Source: Maribacter polysaccharolyticus
Lineage (GTDB): Bacteria; Bacteroidota; Bacteroidia; Flavobacteriales; Flavobacteriaceae
Direction of reading: 5' to 3'
DNA length: 64,000 bases
Assembly: GCF_028882255.1 (NCBI RefSeq)
Contig: NZ_JARBUY010000002.1
Coordinates: forward strand, 12,342 to 76,341
Part shown: positions 28,349 through 38,618 of the stretch, piece by piece
How the letters are laid out: each line of letters opens with the position of its first letter
Position numbering within the stretch: position 1 is the stretch's first letter
Made by a program: the position numbers and the translations under genes
The notes under the pieces: model-generated
Told to the model about the DNA's origin: nothing
Seen by the model: only the letters and a program-made list of their open reading frames with translations
The model's database searches: none

Positions 28349-31300
28349 TTGAAAAACGGGGCAAAAAAATTTCTTAAATATTCGTTTAAGCTTATCATCT
28401 TATTCGCTTTTTTCTTTGGGATTGTAGAATATTCCTACGGTCAGGAAACCGAAGGTGAAGGCGTTGAAGGCCAGGTTCAAGACTCGGTTCAAACCGGTTT
28501 TGCCCTAGGAAGGTTAAAATTGGACAATCCCGAGAGTATCACTTCCAAATACATCTATGACCCACAACTCGATAGGTATATCTATACTGAAAAAGTGGGC
28601 GAATTCAATATCGGCTATCCTATTATCCTTACTCCGGAGCAATATTTGGAACTGGTGCGTAAAGAGGGTATAAAAGATTATTTTAAGGATAAACACGATG
28701 CCTATACAGGGAAGAAAGAAGGAAGTGAAGATGCACGGAAAAATCTTTTGCCCAATTTTTATGTCAATAACAACTTTTTTGAATCTGTATTTGGGGGGAA
28801 CACCATTGAAATAATCCCACAGGGCTCGGTTGCCATGGACCTAGGGGTCATTTGGCAAAAGAATGACAATCCATCGCTTTCGCCAAGAAACCGTACCAAC
28901 CTATCCTTTGATTTCGACCAGCGTATCAGCTTAAGTATGCTGGGTAAAATAGGGGAACGTCTTGAGGTGACCGCCAACTATGATACCGAGGCGACCTTTG
29001 ATTTCCAGAATGTCGTAAAACTCGATTATACCCCTACGGAGGATGATATTCTTCAGAATATAGAATTGGGTAACGTAAGTATGCCCTTGAACAGTTCCTT
29101 GATCACTGGAGCCCAAAGTTTGTTCGGGGTAAAGACCGAATTGCAATTCGGTAAGACCACCGTTACGGCGGTGTACTCGGAACAAAGTTCGGAAACCAAT
29201 ACGGTAGTGGCCCAAGGCGGCGGTACTATAAATGACTTTTCCGTATCGGCTTTGGATTACGATGAGGACAGGCACTTTTTCCTCTCCCACTATTTTAGGG
29301 ACCAATATGATGATGCCCTTACCAATTATCCGTATATACAAAGTCAAGTACAAATTACCCGATTGGAGGTATGGGTGACCAACACCAGTCAGCAAACTTC
29401 GAATGTTCGGAATGTGGTCGCCCTGCAAGATTTGGGGGAAGCCATCGAGGACAATACAAGAATAGGTCAGAACAACGGGGATCCTTCCGGTTTCTATAAC
29501 AATCCCAGTAACGCGTTGCCTAGAAACGGGGCCAACGATTTTGATCCTTCGCTTATAGGGTCGGGAGGGGCATTGACATCGAGTATTAGGGATATTGCCA
29601 CGGTGGAGTCGGGGTTCAATCTGTCGACTTATAAGATGAATCAAGGGTATGACTATGCGATCCTTGAAAATGCCAGGAAACTTACCGATGGGAGTGACTA
29701 TGACTATAATTCACAATTGGGGTATATTTCGTTGAACCAACAATTGAGCAATGATGAAGTGTTGGCAGTTGCTTTTCAGTATACTTATAACGGAAGTGTG
29801 TACCAAGTGGGTGAGTTTGCCAATAGCAGTTCGGATGCCACCACGGTTTCCTCGGATGACGATTCCATAGTGGAGAACAATACCTTGGTATTGAAATTGT
29901 TGAAAAGTAATATCACCAATATCAGCGATCCCTTATGGGATTTGATGATGAAGAATATCTATGCCCTAGGGGCGTATAGTCTTAGTGAGGATGATTTTGT
30001 GATGAATATCCTGTATTCCGATCCATCTTCCAAAAATTATATTACCCCGGTAGCGGAAGGGGCAGGGTCTGGTTGGCCCGACGAAACAAGTGCGGACGGC
30101 CCATTGGAAGAAAGGGTGTTGTTGGAGGTCTTTAATTTTGACCGACTTAACACTTATGGTGACGTTCAATCGGGAGGGGACGGTTTTTTTGATTTCGAGT
30201 CGGGAATTACCGTTGATGCCGATAATGGGAGGATCATATTCACCAAAGTAGAGCCTTTTGGCGAATATTTATACGATTTACTCGGGGGTGGGGGCGCCTA
30301 TGATAGTGAGAGTACTTATAATGATAATCAGGCGAAATATGTTTTTAAGGACATGTATGAGCTTACAAAGACGGCGGCTTTACAGGATACCGACAAGAAT
30401 AAGTTCTTCCTCGATGGGTCATATAAGTCTGAAAGCAGTTCTGGTATCTCGATCGGGGCCTATAATGTGACCCAAGGTTCGGTCACCGTTACCGCCGGTG
30501 GAAGAACCTTGCAAGAAGGAATCGATTATACGGTAAATTACCAATCGGGTACGGTACAGATTTTGGATCCCAGTTTGGAAGCATCGGATACCCCTATTAA
30601 TATTTCCGTAGAGAATAATGCGGTTTTCGGCCAACAAACAAAAAGGTTTGCCGGAGTCAATGTAGAACATCAGGTCAATGAGAATTTCGTTTTGGGGGCG
30701 ACCCTGTTGAACTTGAATGAAAGACCCCTGACCCAAAAGTCAAATTACGGGTCCGAATCGGTGAACAATACCATTTTTGGACTTAACGGAAACTTTTCGA
30801 CCGAGGTCCCCTTCTTGACACGCTTGGTGAACAAACTTCCGAACATAGATACCGATGTGCCTTCGAACCTGTCGGTACGTGGGGAAGTGGCCTGGTTAAA
30901 ACCCAGCTCTCCCGATAGTTCCGATTTTGATGGGGAGACCACCGTATATTTGGATGATTTCGAAGGGGCCCAGGCTTTGATCGATATCCGCTCTTCTTTG
31001 GGGTGGTCGTTGGCCAGTACCCCATTGGAGTTCGTACCCGGCGAGAGCCTTTATGGCAGTTCCCCGGAAGATCCCGATAACCTGATAAATGGCCACGGTA
31101 GGGCGAAAATGGCATGGTATACGATAGATCCAACCTTTTATACCAGTTCAAGACCTTCCGAAATCACCGATGATGATATATCCACCAATGCGACCCGTAG
31201 GGTATATGTGGATGAGGTTTTTCCCGAAACCGATATCGCCCAAGGGGAGACTACCGTACAAAGTACCTTGGATTTGGCCTATTATCCAAACGATAAAGGG

Positions 31301-34300
31301 CCTTATAACACCAATGACAATTTTGACAACGAACCTGCCGAAGATAAATGGGGGGGGGTCATGAGGTCGTTGAGCAGTACGGATTTCGAGCAATCGAATG
31401 TGGAGTTTGTGCAGTTTTGGGTATTGGATCCCTATGTCGACGGTATGGCCGCCGATGCAGGGGAACTTGTGATCAACTTGGGGAATATCTCCGAGGATAT
31501 TTTAAAGGATGGAAGAAAGCAGTATGAAAACGGTTTGCCGGTCGATGATGGTGATCTGACCTATGAGCCTTCATGGGGGGTCGTTCCGGCTACCCAGTCC
31601 CTGGTCTATGCCTTTGATACCGACGAGAGCCATAGGGCGCTGCAGGATTTGGGTTATGATGGTTTGGACGATGCGGCCGAGGCGGCAATATACGGTACTG
31701 GCGATGACCCGGCATTGGACAACTATGAGTATTTCCTGAATCGGGAGGGGGATGTATTGGAACGCTATTATAATTACAACAATCCGGAAGGGAACTCACC
31801 GGTAGATGTTACCGATACCGACCGGGGTTCAACGACATTGCCCGATGTCGAGGATATTGATCGCGATTTGACCATGAATACGGTCAATAGCTATTACGAA
31901 TATAGGATTGCCATAAAACCGAATACCACTATCGATGATGAATATGTGACCGATATCAATGAAGGGCTTACCCCTGATCTGCCCAATGGCAGCCAATTGG
32001 ATCGTAGATGGATCCAATATAAGATACCATTGAGTGATTTTACCGATGCGATAGGGGGTATTTCCGATTTTAGGTCCATCAGTTTTATGCGAATGTACCT
32101 TACGGGTTTCAGTGACGATGTTGTCCTTCGTTTTGCCACCTTGGATCTGGTACGTGGCGATTGGTTGACCTATACCAATACCCTGCAAGACGATACCGTG
32201 GATAGCGATCCGTCCGATGATGGCACTGTAGTGGATGTGACCACGGTCAGTATTGAAGAGAACAGTACCAGGACCCCAATAGCCTACGTTTTGCCTCCGG
32301 GGGTTGAACGGGAACAATTGAACAGTAACAATACCATTATACAGCAAGATGAGCAGTCTTTGTCCTTTACCGTAGAGAACTTGGAGGTTGAGGATTCGAG
32401 GGGTGTTTTCAAAAGTGTGGACATCGATATGCGGCAGTATGAAAAACTCAAGATGTTCATGCATGCCGAAAAATTAAATGATGGGGATTATTCAGACGAT
32501 GAAACCCCCTTGGTGGGCTTCTTGCGGATAGGGACCGACCTGACCGAGAATTACTATCAGGTTGAATTGCCGTTGGAATTTACCTCCTATGGGGCGACCC
32601 TTGATGAGGATGTCTGGCCCGATAACAATCAGTTGGAGGTATTGTTGAGTGATTTGACGGCCGTGAAATCATATCGCATTGCCAATATTGCGGATGTTTC
32701 CCTCAGTGAGCTTCAATTTTTCGAGATGGATGATGATGAAGTGGTCGCGGTTGAGGAATTTGCCGACAGAACGGCTGGGACGGTAAGGATAGGGATGATA
32801 GGTAACCCTTCATTGGGGAGTATCAATAATATAATGATCGGTGTCAAGAACATCGATGATCTTCCTGCCCAAGGGGAGGTGTGGTTCAACGAACTACGGC
32901 TGGCCGGTATGGATGAAGATGGGGGTTGGGCGGCCCTCGCCTCTTTGGATGCGAACATTGCGGATTTTGCGAGCGTATCGGCAACAGGGAGTAAGAGTAC
33001 TTCCGGATTTGGATCGATAGACCAGACATCTAGCGAAAGGTCTGTTGAGGATGCCGTCTCCTATGATTTGGTTACCAATGTGAATGTCGGTCAATTATTG
33101 CCCGAAAAGTGGGGGGTGCAAATACCGCTTACCTATAGTATATCCGAAGAGTTGATTACCCCTGAATATGATCCGGTCTATGAAGACCTGACCCTGGATG
33201 AGCGCATTGCCGCCGCTGAAACCGATGAGGAGGCCGATGCCATATTGGAGCAGGCCCAGGATTACACCAAACGTACCAGTGTGAATTTGATCGGGGTCCG
33301 TAAGAATAGGGGAGAGGATGCCGATGCCAATTTTTACGATATTGAGAATTTCACGTTTAATTATTCATATAACGAGACCGAACACCGGGATTATGAGGTG
33401 TCCAATATGCGGGATCAAAGTGTAGTGACCGGATTTGTGTACAACCACAATTTTAAACCGGTGGAAGTGGCACCGTTCGCAAATAAAGATTCGATGTTGA
33501 CGGGTAAATATTGGCAATGGTTGAAAGATCTGAATTTGAATCTGTTACCGGCCAGTGTTTCGGTTACTTCGGATATTAACCGCGAATTTACCCAACAACG
33601 TTACCGCAGTGTATTCGAAGAAGGGGTCGAGTCGTTGGATTTACCCCTCCTTCAACAACGGGATTACAATTTTAATTGGCAATATTCGATTAATTACAGC
33701 CTTACGAAATCATTGAGTTTCAGTCTAACGGCCAGTAATAACAATATCGTTCGGAATTATTATACCGAGGAAGGGAATACCGACTCGGAAATCAACGAGG
33801 CCCTCGGCTTATGGGATGGTTTCTGGGATCTTGGGGAGCCCAATAGGCATTCACAACAATTGCAATTCAATTACCAATTGCCTTTTAATAAGGTGCCTGC
33901 ATTGGACTTTATCAACGCCCAGTATTCCTATACCAGTGATTTTGATTGGCAACGGGGGGGAGACGCATTGGCAGAGGTGGCCAGTGAGGCCCTTGGCTAT
34001 GAAACAACGATTAATACGGTGCAGAATGCCAGTACCCACAATATTACCGCATCGTTGTCTATGCAAAAGTTCTATGATTTTTTAGGATTGAAAAGGAATG
34101 ACGGGAAAGCGACGACGTCCAAGGTCTCCAGAAAGGACAAACTGGGAATTGGTAAGGGCGATGAGGAAAAACCCAAAAAGAAAACAGGTGCGATTTTGGG
34201 TACGGCCATAGATGTGGTGACAATGGTCAAAAGATTTAACTTGAATTATAGTGAGAATAATGGAACCGTACTCCCTGGGTATACCCAGTCTGTAGGTTTC

Positions 34301-35542
34301 ATTGGTACGGCCCGCCCCACCGTAGGTTTTGTTTTCGGGAGTCAGTCCGACGTGCGTTACGAAGCTGCAAAGAACGGTTGGTTGACCACGTATACCGATT
34401 TTAATGAGCAGTTCATAAAAAGGACCAATAAGCAGCTGAGTGTATCGGCAACCGCCCAACCAACGAAGGACCTGACCATTGATCTTTCGGCAGACAGGCA
34501 GTATACCAGTAGTTATCAAGAGAATTTCGAGGTTAGCGATTTGGGCAACGGCCAATATGAGTATATCGACCAATTAGGTAACGAATATGGGAATTTCAGT
34601 ATTTCGACCATGATGATCGGTACGGCCTTCAGTAAAAGTGATGAAAGCAGCTCCGAGCTTTTCGAGAAGTTCAAGGAAAACCGGATTACCATTGCCAACC
34701 GGTTGGTGGCCGATCGGGGAGAGCTACCTGGGGAGCTAGACGAAGACGGATTTCCGGAGTACTATGGCAAAACGCAACAAGATGTATTGCTTCCGGCCTT
34801 CTTTGCGGCCTATACCGGTCAGGATGTCAATCGGGTCAATCTCGATGCATTTCGGGAAATACCAATCCCGAACTGGAGCATTAAGTATACCGGTTTGATG
34901 CGTAACAAATGGTTTAAAAAGAAATTCAAGCGTTTTTCCTTGAGCCATGGCTATAGGGCCTCATACAGTATCAATTCCTTCCAGACCAACCTGGAAAAGG
35001 AAAATTATGAATTCGATAGTGATACAGGGGATAGGCTGCCCGACCTTATTTTGAGTAATTTGGTATTGACGGATCAATTCAACCCCTTGGTGCGGGTCGA
35101 TTTCGAAATGAAAAATTCGCTGAGTTTTACCGCGGAAGTCAGTAGTGATCGGGCATTGTCGTTGAGTTTTGACAATGATCTTTTGACCGAGATCAATGGA
35201 AAGGAATACACCCTTGGGCTGGGATATAGATTGAAGGACGTGCAATTCGTTACCAATATAGGAGGTAATAAAACCCGTTTAAAGGGGGATATGAACTTTA
35301 AAGTAGACGCCACCTTAAGGAAGAATATTACGATAATCAGGTATCTCGATATCGATAATAACCAGATAACCTCCGGGCAGGATCTGTTTTCCCTTAATTT
35401 TACCGTCGATTACGCACTAAGTAAAAACCTGAGCGCCCTGTTCTATTATGACCATTCATACTCCCAATTTGCGGTTTCCACGGCCTATCCACAAACCACG
35501 ATAAGTTCGGGTTTTACCATAAAATACAACTTCGGGAATTGA
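28349..35542 (+). CDS. sprA: Type IX secretion/gliding motility translocon protein SprA (Sov)
   Basis: SprA is the very large outer-membrane beta-barrel that forms the type IX secretion channel. The 2397-residue length fits the family. The start is TTG 28349, 5 bp after ruvA and preceded by AATAAGG: it gives a signal peptide (FKLIILFAFFFGIVEYSYGQ), and there is no early in-frame ATG. The body is rich in Asp/Asn/Gly and alternating beta segments, with an early segment LDRYIYTEKVGEFNIGYP and a terminal strand SSGFTIKYNFGN. Other T9SS genes, except the PorP/SprF protein at 55.6 kb, are not in this window. Confidence 0.95.
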   Translation: MKNGAKKFLKYSFKLIILFAFFFGIVEYSYGQETEGEGVEGQVQDSVQTGFALGRLKLDNPESITSKYIYDPQLDRYIYTEKVGEFNIGYPIILTPEQYLELVRKEGIKDYFKDKHDAYTGKKEGSEDARKNLLPNFYVNNNFFESVFGGNTIEIIPQGSVAMDLGVIWQKNDNPSLSPRNRTNLSFDFDQRISLSMLGKIGERLEVTANYDTEATFDFQNVVKLDYTPTEDDILQNIELGNVSMPLNSSLITGAQSLFGVKTELQFGKTTVTAVYSEQSSETNTVVAQGGGTINDFSVSALDYDEDRHFFLSHYFRDQYDDALTNYPYIQSQVQITRLEVWVTNTSQQTSNVRNVVALQDLGEAIEDNTRIGQNNGDPSGFYNNPSNALPRNGANDFDPSLIGSGGALTSSIRDIATVESGFNLSTYKMNQGYDYAILENARKLTDGSDYDYNSQLGYISLNQQLSNDEVLAVAFQYTYNGSVYQVGEFANSSSDATTVSSDDDSIVENNTLVLKLLKSNITNISDPLWDLMMKNIYALGAYSLSEDDFVMNILYSDPSSKNYITPVAEGAGSGWPDETSADGPLEERVLLEVFNFDRLNTYGDVQSGGDGFFDFESGITVDADNGRIIFTKVEPFGEYLYDLLGGGGAYDSESTYNDNQAKYVFKDMYELTKTAALQDTDKNKFFLDGSYKSESSSGISIGAYNVTQGSVTVTAGGRTLQEGIDYTVNYQSGTVQILDPSLEASDTPINISVENNAVFGQQTKRFAGVNVEHQVNENFVLGATLLNLNERPLTQKSNYGSESVNNTIFGLNGNFSTEVPFLTRLVNKLPNIDTDVPSNLSVRGEVAWLKPSSPDSSDFDGETTVYLDDFEGAQALIDIRSSLGWSLASTPLEFVPGESLYGSSPEDPDNLINGHGRAKMAWYTIDPTFYTSSRPSEITDDDISTNATRRVYVDEVFPETDIAQGETTVQSTLDLAYYPNDKGPYNTNDNFDNEPAEDKWGGVMRSLSSTDFEQSNVEFVQFWVLDPYVDGMAADAGELVINLGNISEDILKDGRKQYENGLPVDDGDLTYEPSWGVVPATQSLVYAFDTDESHRALQDLGYDGLDDAAEAAIYGTGDDPALDNYEYFLNREGDVLERYYNYNNPEGNSPVDVTDTDRGSTTLPDVEDIDRDLTMNTVNSYYEYRIAIKPNTTIDDEYVTDINEGLTPDLPNGSQLDRRWIQYKIPLSDFTDAIGGISDFRSISFMRMYLTGFSDDVVLRFATLDLVRGDWLTYTNTLQDDTVDSDPSDDGTVVDVTTVSIEENSTRTPIAYVLPPGVEREQLNSNNTIIQQDEQSLSFTVENLEVEDSRGVFKSVDIDMRQYEKLKMFMHAEKLNDGDYSDDETPLVGFLRIGTDLTENYYQVELPLEFTSYGATLDEDVWPDNNQLEVLLSDLTAVKSYRIANIADVSLSELQFFEMDDDEVVAVEEFADRTAGTVRIGMIGNPSLGSINNIMIGVKNIDDLPAQGEVWFNELRLAGMDEDGGWAALASLDANIADFASVSATGSKSTSGFGSIDQTSSERSVEDAVSYDLVTNVNVGQLLPEKWGVQIPLTYSISEELITPEYDPVYEDLTLDERIAAAETDEEADAILEQAQDYTKRTSVNLIGVRKNRGEDADANFYDIENFTFNYSYNETEHRDYEVSNMRDQSVVTGFVYNHNFKPVEVAPFANKDSMLTGKYWQWLKDLNLNLLPASVSVTSDINREFTQQRYRSVFEEGVESLDLPLLQQRDYNFNWQYSINYSLTKSLSFSLTASNNNIVRNYYTEEGNTDSEINEALGLWDGFWDLGEPNRHSQQLQFNYQLPFNKVPALDFINAQYSYTSDFDWQRGGDALAEVASEALGYETTINTVQNASTHNITASLSMQKFYDFLGLKRNDGKATTSKVSRKDKLGIGKGDEEKPKKKTGAILGTAIDVVTMVKRFNLNYSENNGTVLPGYTQSVGFIGTARPTVGFVFGSQSDVRYEAAKNGWLTTYTDFNEQFIKRTNKQLSVSATAQPTKDLTIDLSADRQYTSSYQENFEVSDLGNGQYEYIDQLGNEYGNFSISTMMIGTAFSKSDESSSELFEKFKENRITIANRLVADRGELPGELDEDGFPEYYGKTQQDVLLPAFFAAYTGQDVNRVNLDAFREIPIPNWSIKYTGLMRNKWFKKKFKRFSLSHGYRASYSINSFQTNLEKENYEFDSDTGDRLPDLILSNLVLTDQFNPLVRVDFEMKNSLSFTAEVSSDRALSLSFDNDLLTEINGKEYTLGLGYRLKDVQFVTNIGGNKTRLKGDMNFKVDATLRKNITIIRYLDIDNNQITSGQDLFSLNFTVDYALSKNLSALFYYDHSYSQFAVSTAYPQTTISSGFTIKYNFGN

Positions 35543-35611
35543 TTGTCGGCCCATGGGTAACGCTGCATTAAAGCCTTATCTATTTAGAAGCGCCATGAAT
35601 CCACTTTTTTT

Positions 35612-35642
35612 TTGAATATCGGAATCAAAACATTTACATTTG
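35612..35642 (+). promoter_or_regulatory. Predicted promoter of gcvH-vanZ
   Basis: TTG (35612-35614), a 20-bp gap and TACATTTG (35635-35642): a full housekeeping promoter match 22 bp before the gcvH start. Confidence 0.7.
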
Positions 35643-35664
35643 TTTTTCTAACAATAAAATGTTT

Positions 35665-36048
35665 ATGATGGATATACCTTCAGAATTGAAATACACTAAG
35701 GACCATGAATGGGTAAGGGTCGACGGGGAAATGGCAACAGTAGGAATTACGGATTTTGCCCAAGGGGAATTGGGGGATATCGTTTATGTAGAGGTTGAGA
35801 CCGTGGATGAAACCATGGAAAAGGATGGTGTTTTTGGTTCTGTGGAAGCGGTCAAGACCGTTTCCGATCTATTTTTGCCATTAGGGGGCGAGATCATTGA
35901 ATTCAATGAAGGACTCGAAGATGAGCCCGAGAAAGTCAATACCGATCCTTATGGTGATGGTTGGATGATCAAGGTGAAAATCGCGGATCCTGCCGAAATC
36001 GAGGAATTGTTGAGTGCTGAAGAGTACAAAGCATTGATTGGTGCGTAA
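35665..36048 (+). CDS. gcvH: Glycine cleavage system H protein
   Basis: GcvH carries the lipoyl arm that shuttles aminomethyl groups between the P, T and L proteins of glycine cleavage. The 127-residue protein begins [20 protein letters not shown] and has the lipoyl-lysine region [16 protein letters not shown], with Lys in the expected position. ATG 35665 or 35668 is preferred over 35659 by comparison with the usual N-terminus. The stop codon overlaps the start of vanZ. The other gcv genes are not nearby. Confidence 0.95.
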   Translation: MMDIPSELKYTKDHEWVRVDGEMATVGITDFAQGELGDIVYVEVETVDETMEKDGVFGSVEAVKTVSDLFLPLGGEIIEFNEGLEDEPEKVNTDPYGDGWMIKVKIADPAEIEELLSAEEYKALIGA

Positions 36049-36433
36049 AAAGCACTTGTTCGCACTGATGTTCGTAGGCTGGATGGTGTTTGTCACTTTT
36101 TCCAGTTTATATTCATTTTCAGGGAGCGACCTTCCTTCCTTTGACATCCCTTTTATGGACAAAATAGTACATTTCACATTCTATTTTGTCGGTTTTATCC
36201 TTGGATCACTGTATCTTATGGAGCTAAAGGGGGGGCGAAAGGATATTTTGAAAAAAATTAAGTTATTGGCAATTTCACTCATAATATTCGGTATGGTTAT
36301 TGAGGTGATTCAAGGTACAATGACGGTGGCCCGGTCAGGGGATATTTACGATGCGATGGCCAATAGTGCCGGTGTTGCCATAGGATTTATCGCCATTTTG
36401 TCCATATTTTACGGGCAAAGAGGGTTAAAATAA
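36041..36433 (+). CDS. VanZ-family membrane protein
   Basis: A 130-residue membrane protein with four hydrophobic helices. It shows VanZ-like features: [26 protein letters not shown] and, later, the acidic [24 protein letters not shown], which matches the conserved E-Q-x-R-x-D-D-N pattern. The start is GTG 36041 (MRKKHLFAL), inside the last codons of gcvH, implying translational coupling. VanZ proteins are linked to teicoplanin resistance in enterococci; in this setting the function is unknown. Confidence 0.85.
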   Translation: MRKKHLFALMFVGWMVFVTFSSLYSFSGSDLPSFDIPFMDKIVHFTFYFVGFILGSLYLMELKGGRKDILKKIKLLAISLIIFGMVIEVIQGTMTVARSGDIYDAMANSAGVAIGFIAILSIFYGQRGLK

Positions 36434-36441
36434 AGTAATAC

Positions 36442-36473
36442 TTGTTTTTTTGTCAATTATTTAGTTAAATTAG
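36442..36473 (+). promoter_or_regulatory. Possible promoter of the TonB gene
   Basis: TTG (36442-36444), a 21-bp gap and TAAATTAG (36466-36473), one mismatch to TAnnTTTG, 23 bp before the ATG. Confidence 0.4.
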
Positions 36474-36495
36474 CGAACCTTAAAAAAAATTAAAT

Positions 36496-37215
36496 ATGGA
36501 ATTAAAAAAGAACCCAAAAGCAGATTTAAGAAAAAATAGCGGCACGTACTTTGTTATAGGACTTGCGGTTGTGATGTTTTTGGTATGGAGAGGTTTGGAA
36601 TGGAAAACTTATGAGAAGACCAATGAATATGATGTTTCCATGAATGTTGAGGATATGTTGGATGAGGAAGTTCCAATGACCGAACAGATTAAAACTCCAC
36701 CACCACCACCACCACCAGCTGCGCCGGAAATCATCGAAATCGTTGAGGATGAGGTTGAAGTGGAAGAAACCGTTATCGAATCTACCGAAACAAGTCAAGA
36801 AGAAGAGATCATCGAAGTAGAGGATGTGGAAGTGGAAGAAATAGAGGAAGATATAGATGTACCTTTCGCCGTAATTGAGGATGTACCGATTTTTCCAGGT
36901 TGTGAATCTGAAAAAGGTAAAGGGGCAAAAGCAATGCGTGATTGTTTTCAAGAAAAAATGCAAAAGCATATCGCCAAAAATTTCCGTTATCCTGAGATTG
37001 CCCAAGAAATGGGGGTTCAAGGTAGGGTAAACGTTATGTTCGTAATCCAAAAAGACGGAAGTATCGGAGGCGTAAGAATGCGTGGACCGGATAAAAACCT
37101 CGAAAAGGAAGCAGCAAGGATTATCGGTAAGCTTCCGAAAATGACACCTGGTAAACAAAGGGGAAGGGCAGTAAGGGTTCCTTTCAGTATCCCTATTACC
37201 TTTAGGTTGCAGTAA
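36496..37215 (+). CDS. Energy transducer TonB family protein
   Basis: TonB links the inner-membrane proton gradient to outer-membrane transporters. The 239-residue protein has a short cytoplasmic lead, one transmembrane helix (YFVIGLAVVMFLVWRGLEW, about 18-35), a periplasmic spacer with PPPPPPPAAPEI and long Glu/Val runs, and a TonB C-terminal domain from ~150 (NFRYPEIAQEMGVQGRVNVM, then KLPKMTPGKQRGRAVRVPFS). No exbB/exbD or receptor is adjacent. It ends at a strong terminator. Confidence 0.92.
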   Translation: MELKKNPKADLRKNSGTYFVIGLAVVMFLVWRGLEWKTYEKTNEYDVSMNVEDMLDEEVPMTEQIKTPPPPPPPAAPEIIEIVEDEVEVEETVIESTETSQEEEIIEVEDVEVEEIEEDIDVPFAVIEDVPIFPGCESEKGKGAKAMRDCFQEKMQKHIAKNFRYPEIAQEMGVQGRVNVMFVIQKDGSIGGVRMRGPDKNLEKEAARIIGKLPKMTPGKQRGRAVRVPFSIPITFRLQ

Positions 37216-37238
37216 AAAATATCATATTTAATATTTAG

Positions 37239-37268
37239 ATCCCGAACCTTGGTTCGGGATTTTTTTTT
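37239..37268 (+). terminator. Terminator after the TonB gene
   Basis: ATCCCGAACC (37239-37248) pairs with GGTTCGGGAT (37251-37260), a perfect 10-bp stem, followed by eight T. Confidence 0.95.
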
Positions 37269-37580
37269 ATACCCCTCTACCATAGATCGGCATTGAATGG
37301 ATCACGGCCAAATGTCATTTTTCATTCTCGGAGCAGCTCAAGGCAATTCTAGAAGGGATAAGGGGGGTGTTTCTCAAGCATTTCTCGATTTTGGGACCTA
37401 AACCATAGGTTGCTTGGCATGATAATGCGTATACGACTTTTACGATCCATTCTTTCAATGTAGCCATAGACCGTGGTAGCGACAATCTTAAGGAGTACTT
37501 GTATATCGGTTGTTGTAAAAGGGGTACAGGGAATGTGATTCCGGGTGATTTTCGGGAAAATCATAAACCTTGGCAATTGG
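37269..37580. other. Gap between the TonB gene and heme O synthase
   Basis: About 310 bp with no supported gene. One antisense frame of 103 codons spans it but runs through the next promoter and start; see the rejected list. Confidence 0.5.
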
Positions 37581-37611
37581 TTGCACACTTTACCTACACC
37601 GATTATATTTG
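37581..37611 (+). promoter_or_regulatory. Predicted promoter of the ctaB oxidase block
   Basis: TTG (37581-37583), a 20-bp gap and TATATTTG (37604-37611), a full match to the housekeeping consensus, 13 bp before the ATG. Confidence 0.7.
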
Positions 37612-37624
37612 CGTTTGATAAAAA

Positions 37625-38542
37625 ATGACAATGAAAACTGCGATTAAACCAGTGAAACATGCCACTTTGGCCATGATGTTTGCTGATTTTAAAGAAATTA
37701 CAAAGGTAAGGCTCGCGGTCAGTGTTGTTTTTTCCTCCATTGCCGGTTATTTATTGGGGGCTTATGAAATTAGCGTTGTCGCCCTGCTGTTACTGGCTTT
37801 TGGTGGCTATTGCATGGTGGGGGCGTCCAATGCATACAATCAAATTATCGAAAGGGATCTTGATGCCCTGATGAAACGGACGAAGAACAGGCCCATACCT
37901 TCGGGAAGGATGTCTGTGAAACTTGGGTTGACAATCGCGATAGCAATGACTGTGCTCGGAGTGGTGTCGCTATATTTCGTAAATCCAAAAACGGCCATGT
38001 TCGGGGCCATATCCATTTTTCTGTATACCAGTATTTATACGCCCTTAAAAACGATTACCCCACTTTCGGTGTTTGTTGGGGCTTTTCCCGGAGCCATTCC
38101 CTTTATGTTGGGTTGGGTGGCCGCTACCAATGAATTTGGTATTGAACCCGGTACTTTGTTTATGATCCAGTTCTTTTGGCAATTCCCCCATTTTTGGGCC
38201 TTGGCTTGGATGTTGGATGAGGATTATAAAAAAGGGGGCTTTAAATTGCTGCCTACGGGAAAGAAGGATGGGGGAACGGCCTTGCAAATAATAATGTATA
38301 CGATCTGGATGATGATCATATCGGTGGTTCCGGCATTTGGGATTACCGGTCGCCTACATCTATCGATTACAGCGGCGATCATTATTTTTATAATGGGAGC
38401 AGTTATGTTGGGGTTTGCCTTCAGGTTATATGAAAAAAGGGATAATGTATCCGCTCGGAAATTGATGTTGGCCAGTGTTACCTATATAACCTTTATGCAA
38501 TTGGTTTATGTGTCCGATAAATATATCGGCCTCCTTTTTTGA
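37625..38542 (+). CDS. ctaB: Protoheme IX farnesyltransferase (heme O synthase)
   Basis: This UbiA-type membrane prenyltransferase adds a farnesyl group to heme b to make heme O, precursor of the heme A in the aa3 oxidase. The 305-residue protein has the metal/prenyl-diphosphate motif ASNAYNQIIERDLDALMKRT and about nine helices. ATG 37625 is used; 37631 (MKTAIK) is an equally possible start. It is the first gene of a block of oxidase subunit and assembly genes. The heme A synthase that must act next is not in the window. Confidence 0.96.
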   Translation: MTMKTAIKPVKHATLAMMFADFKEITKVRLAVSVVFSSIAGYLLGAYEISVVALLLLAFGGYCMVGASNAYNQIIERDLDALMKRTKNRPIPSGRMSVKLGLTIAIAMTVLGVVSLYFVNPKTAMFGAISIFLYTSIYTPLKTITPLSVFVGAFPGAIPFMLGWVAATNEFGIEPGTLFMIQFFWQFPHFWALAWMLDEDYKKGGFKLLPTGKKDGGTALQIIMYTIWMMIISVVPAFGITGRLHLSITAAIIIFIMGAVMLGFAFRLYEKRDNVSARKLMLASVTYITFMQLVYVSDKYIGLLF

Positions 38543-38618
38543 TCATTCAAGGCATGTATTTTCATTATGATGTTCAATAAAAATGTCAGATTGTTTTAAT
38601 TTATACGAATAGGATTTT

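Noticed and set aside
36041-36433. VanZ gene as a glycopeptide resistance determinant
   Set aside because: No other van genes are present and the family is widespread with unknown function; resistance cannot be inferred.
37349-37660. Antisense 103-codon frame with a faint helix-turn-helix look (TTTDIQVLLKI...TVYGYI)
   Set aside because: It spans the predicted ctaB promoter and start, has no convincing start or ribosome-binding site, and the resemblance is weak. At most it is a decayed remnant.
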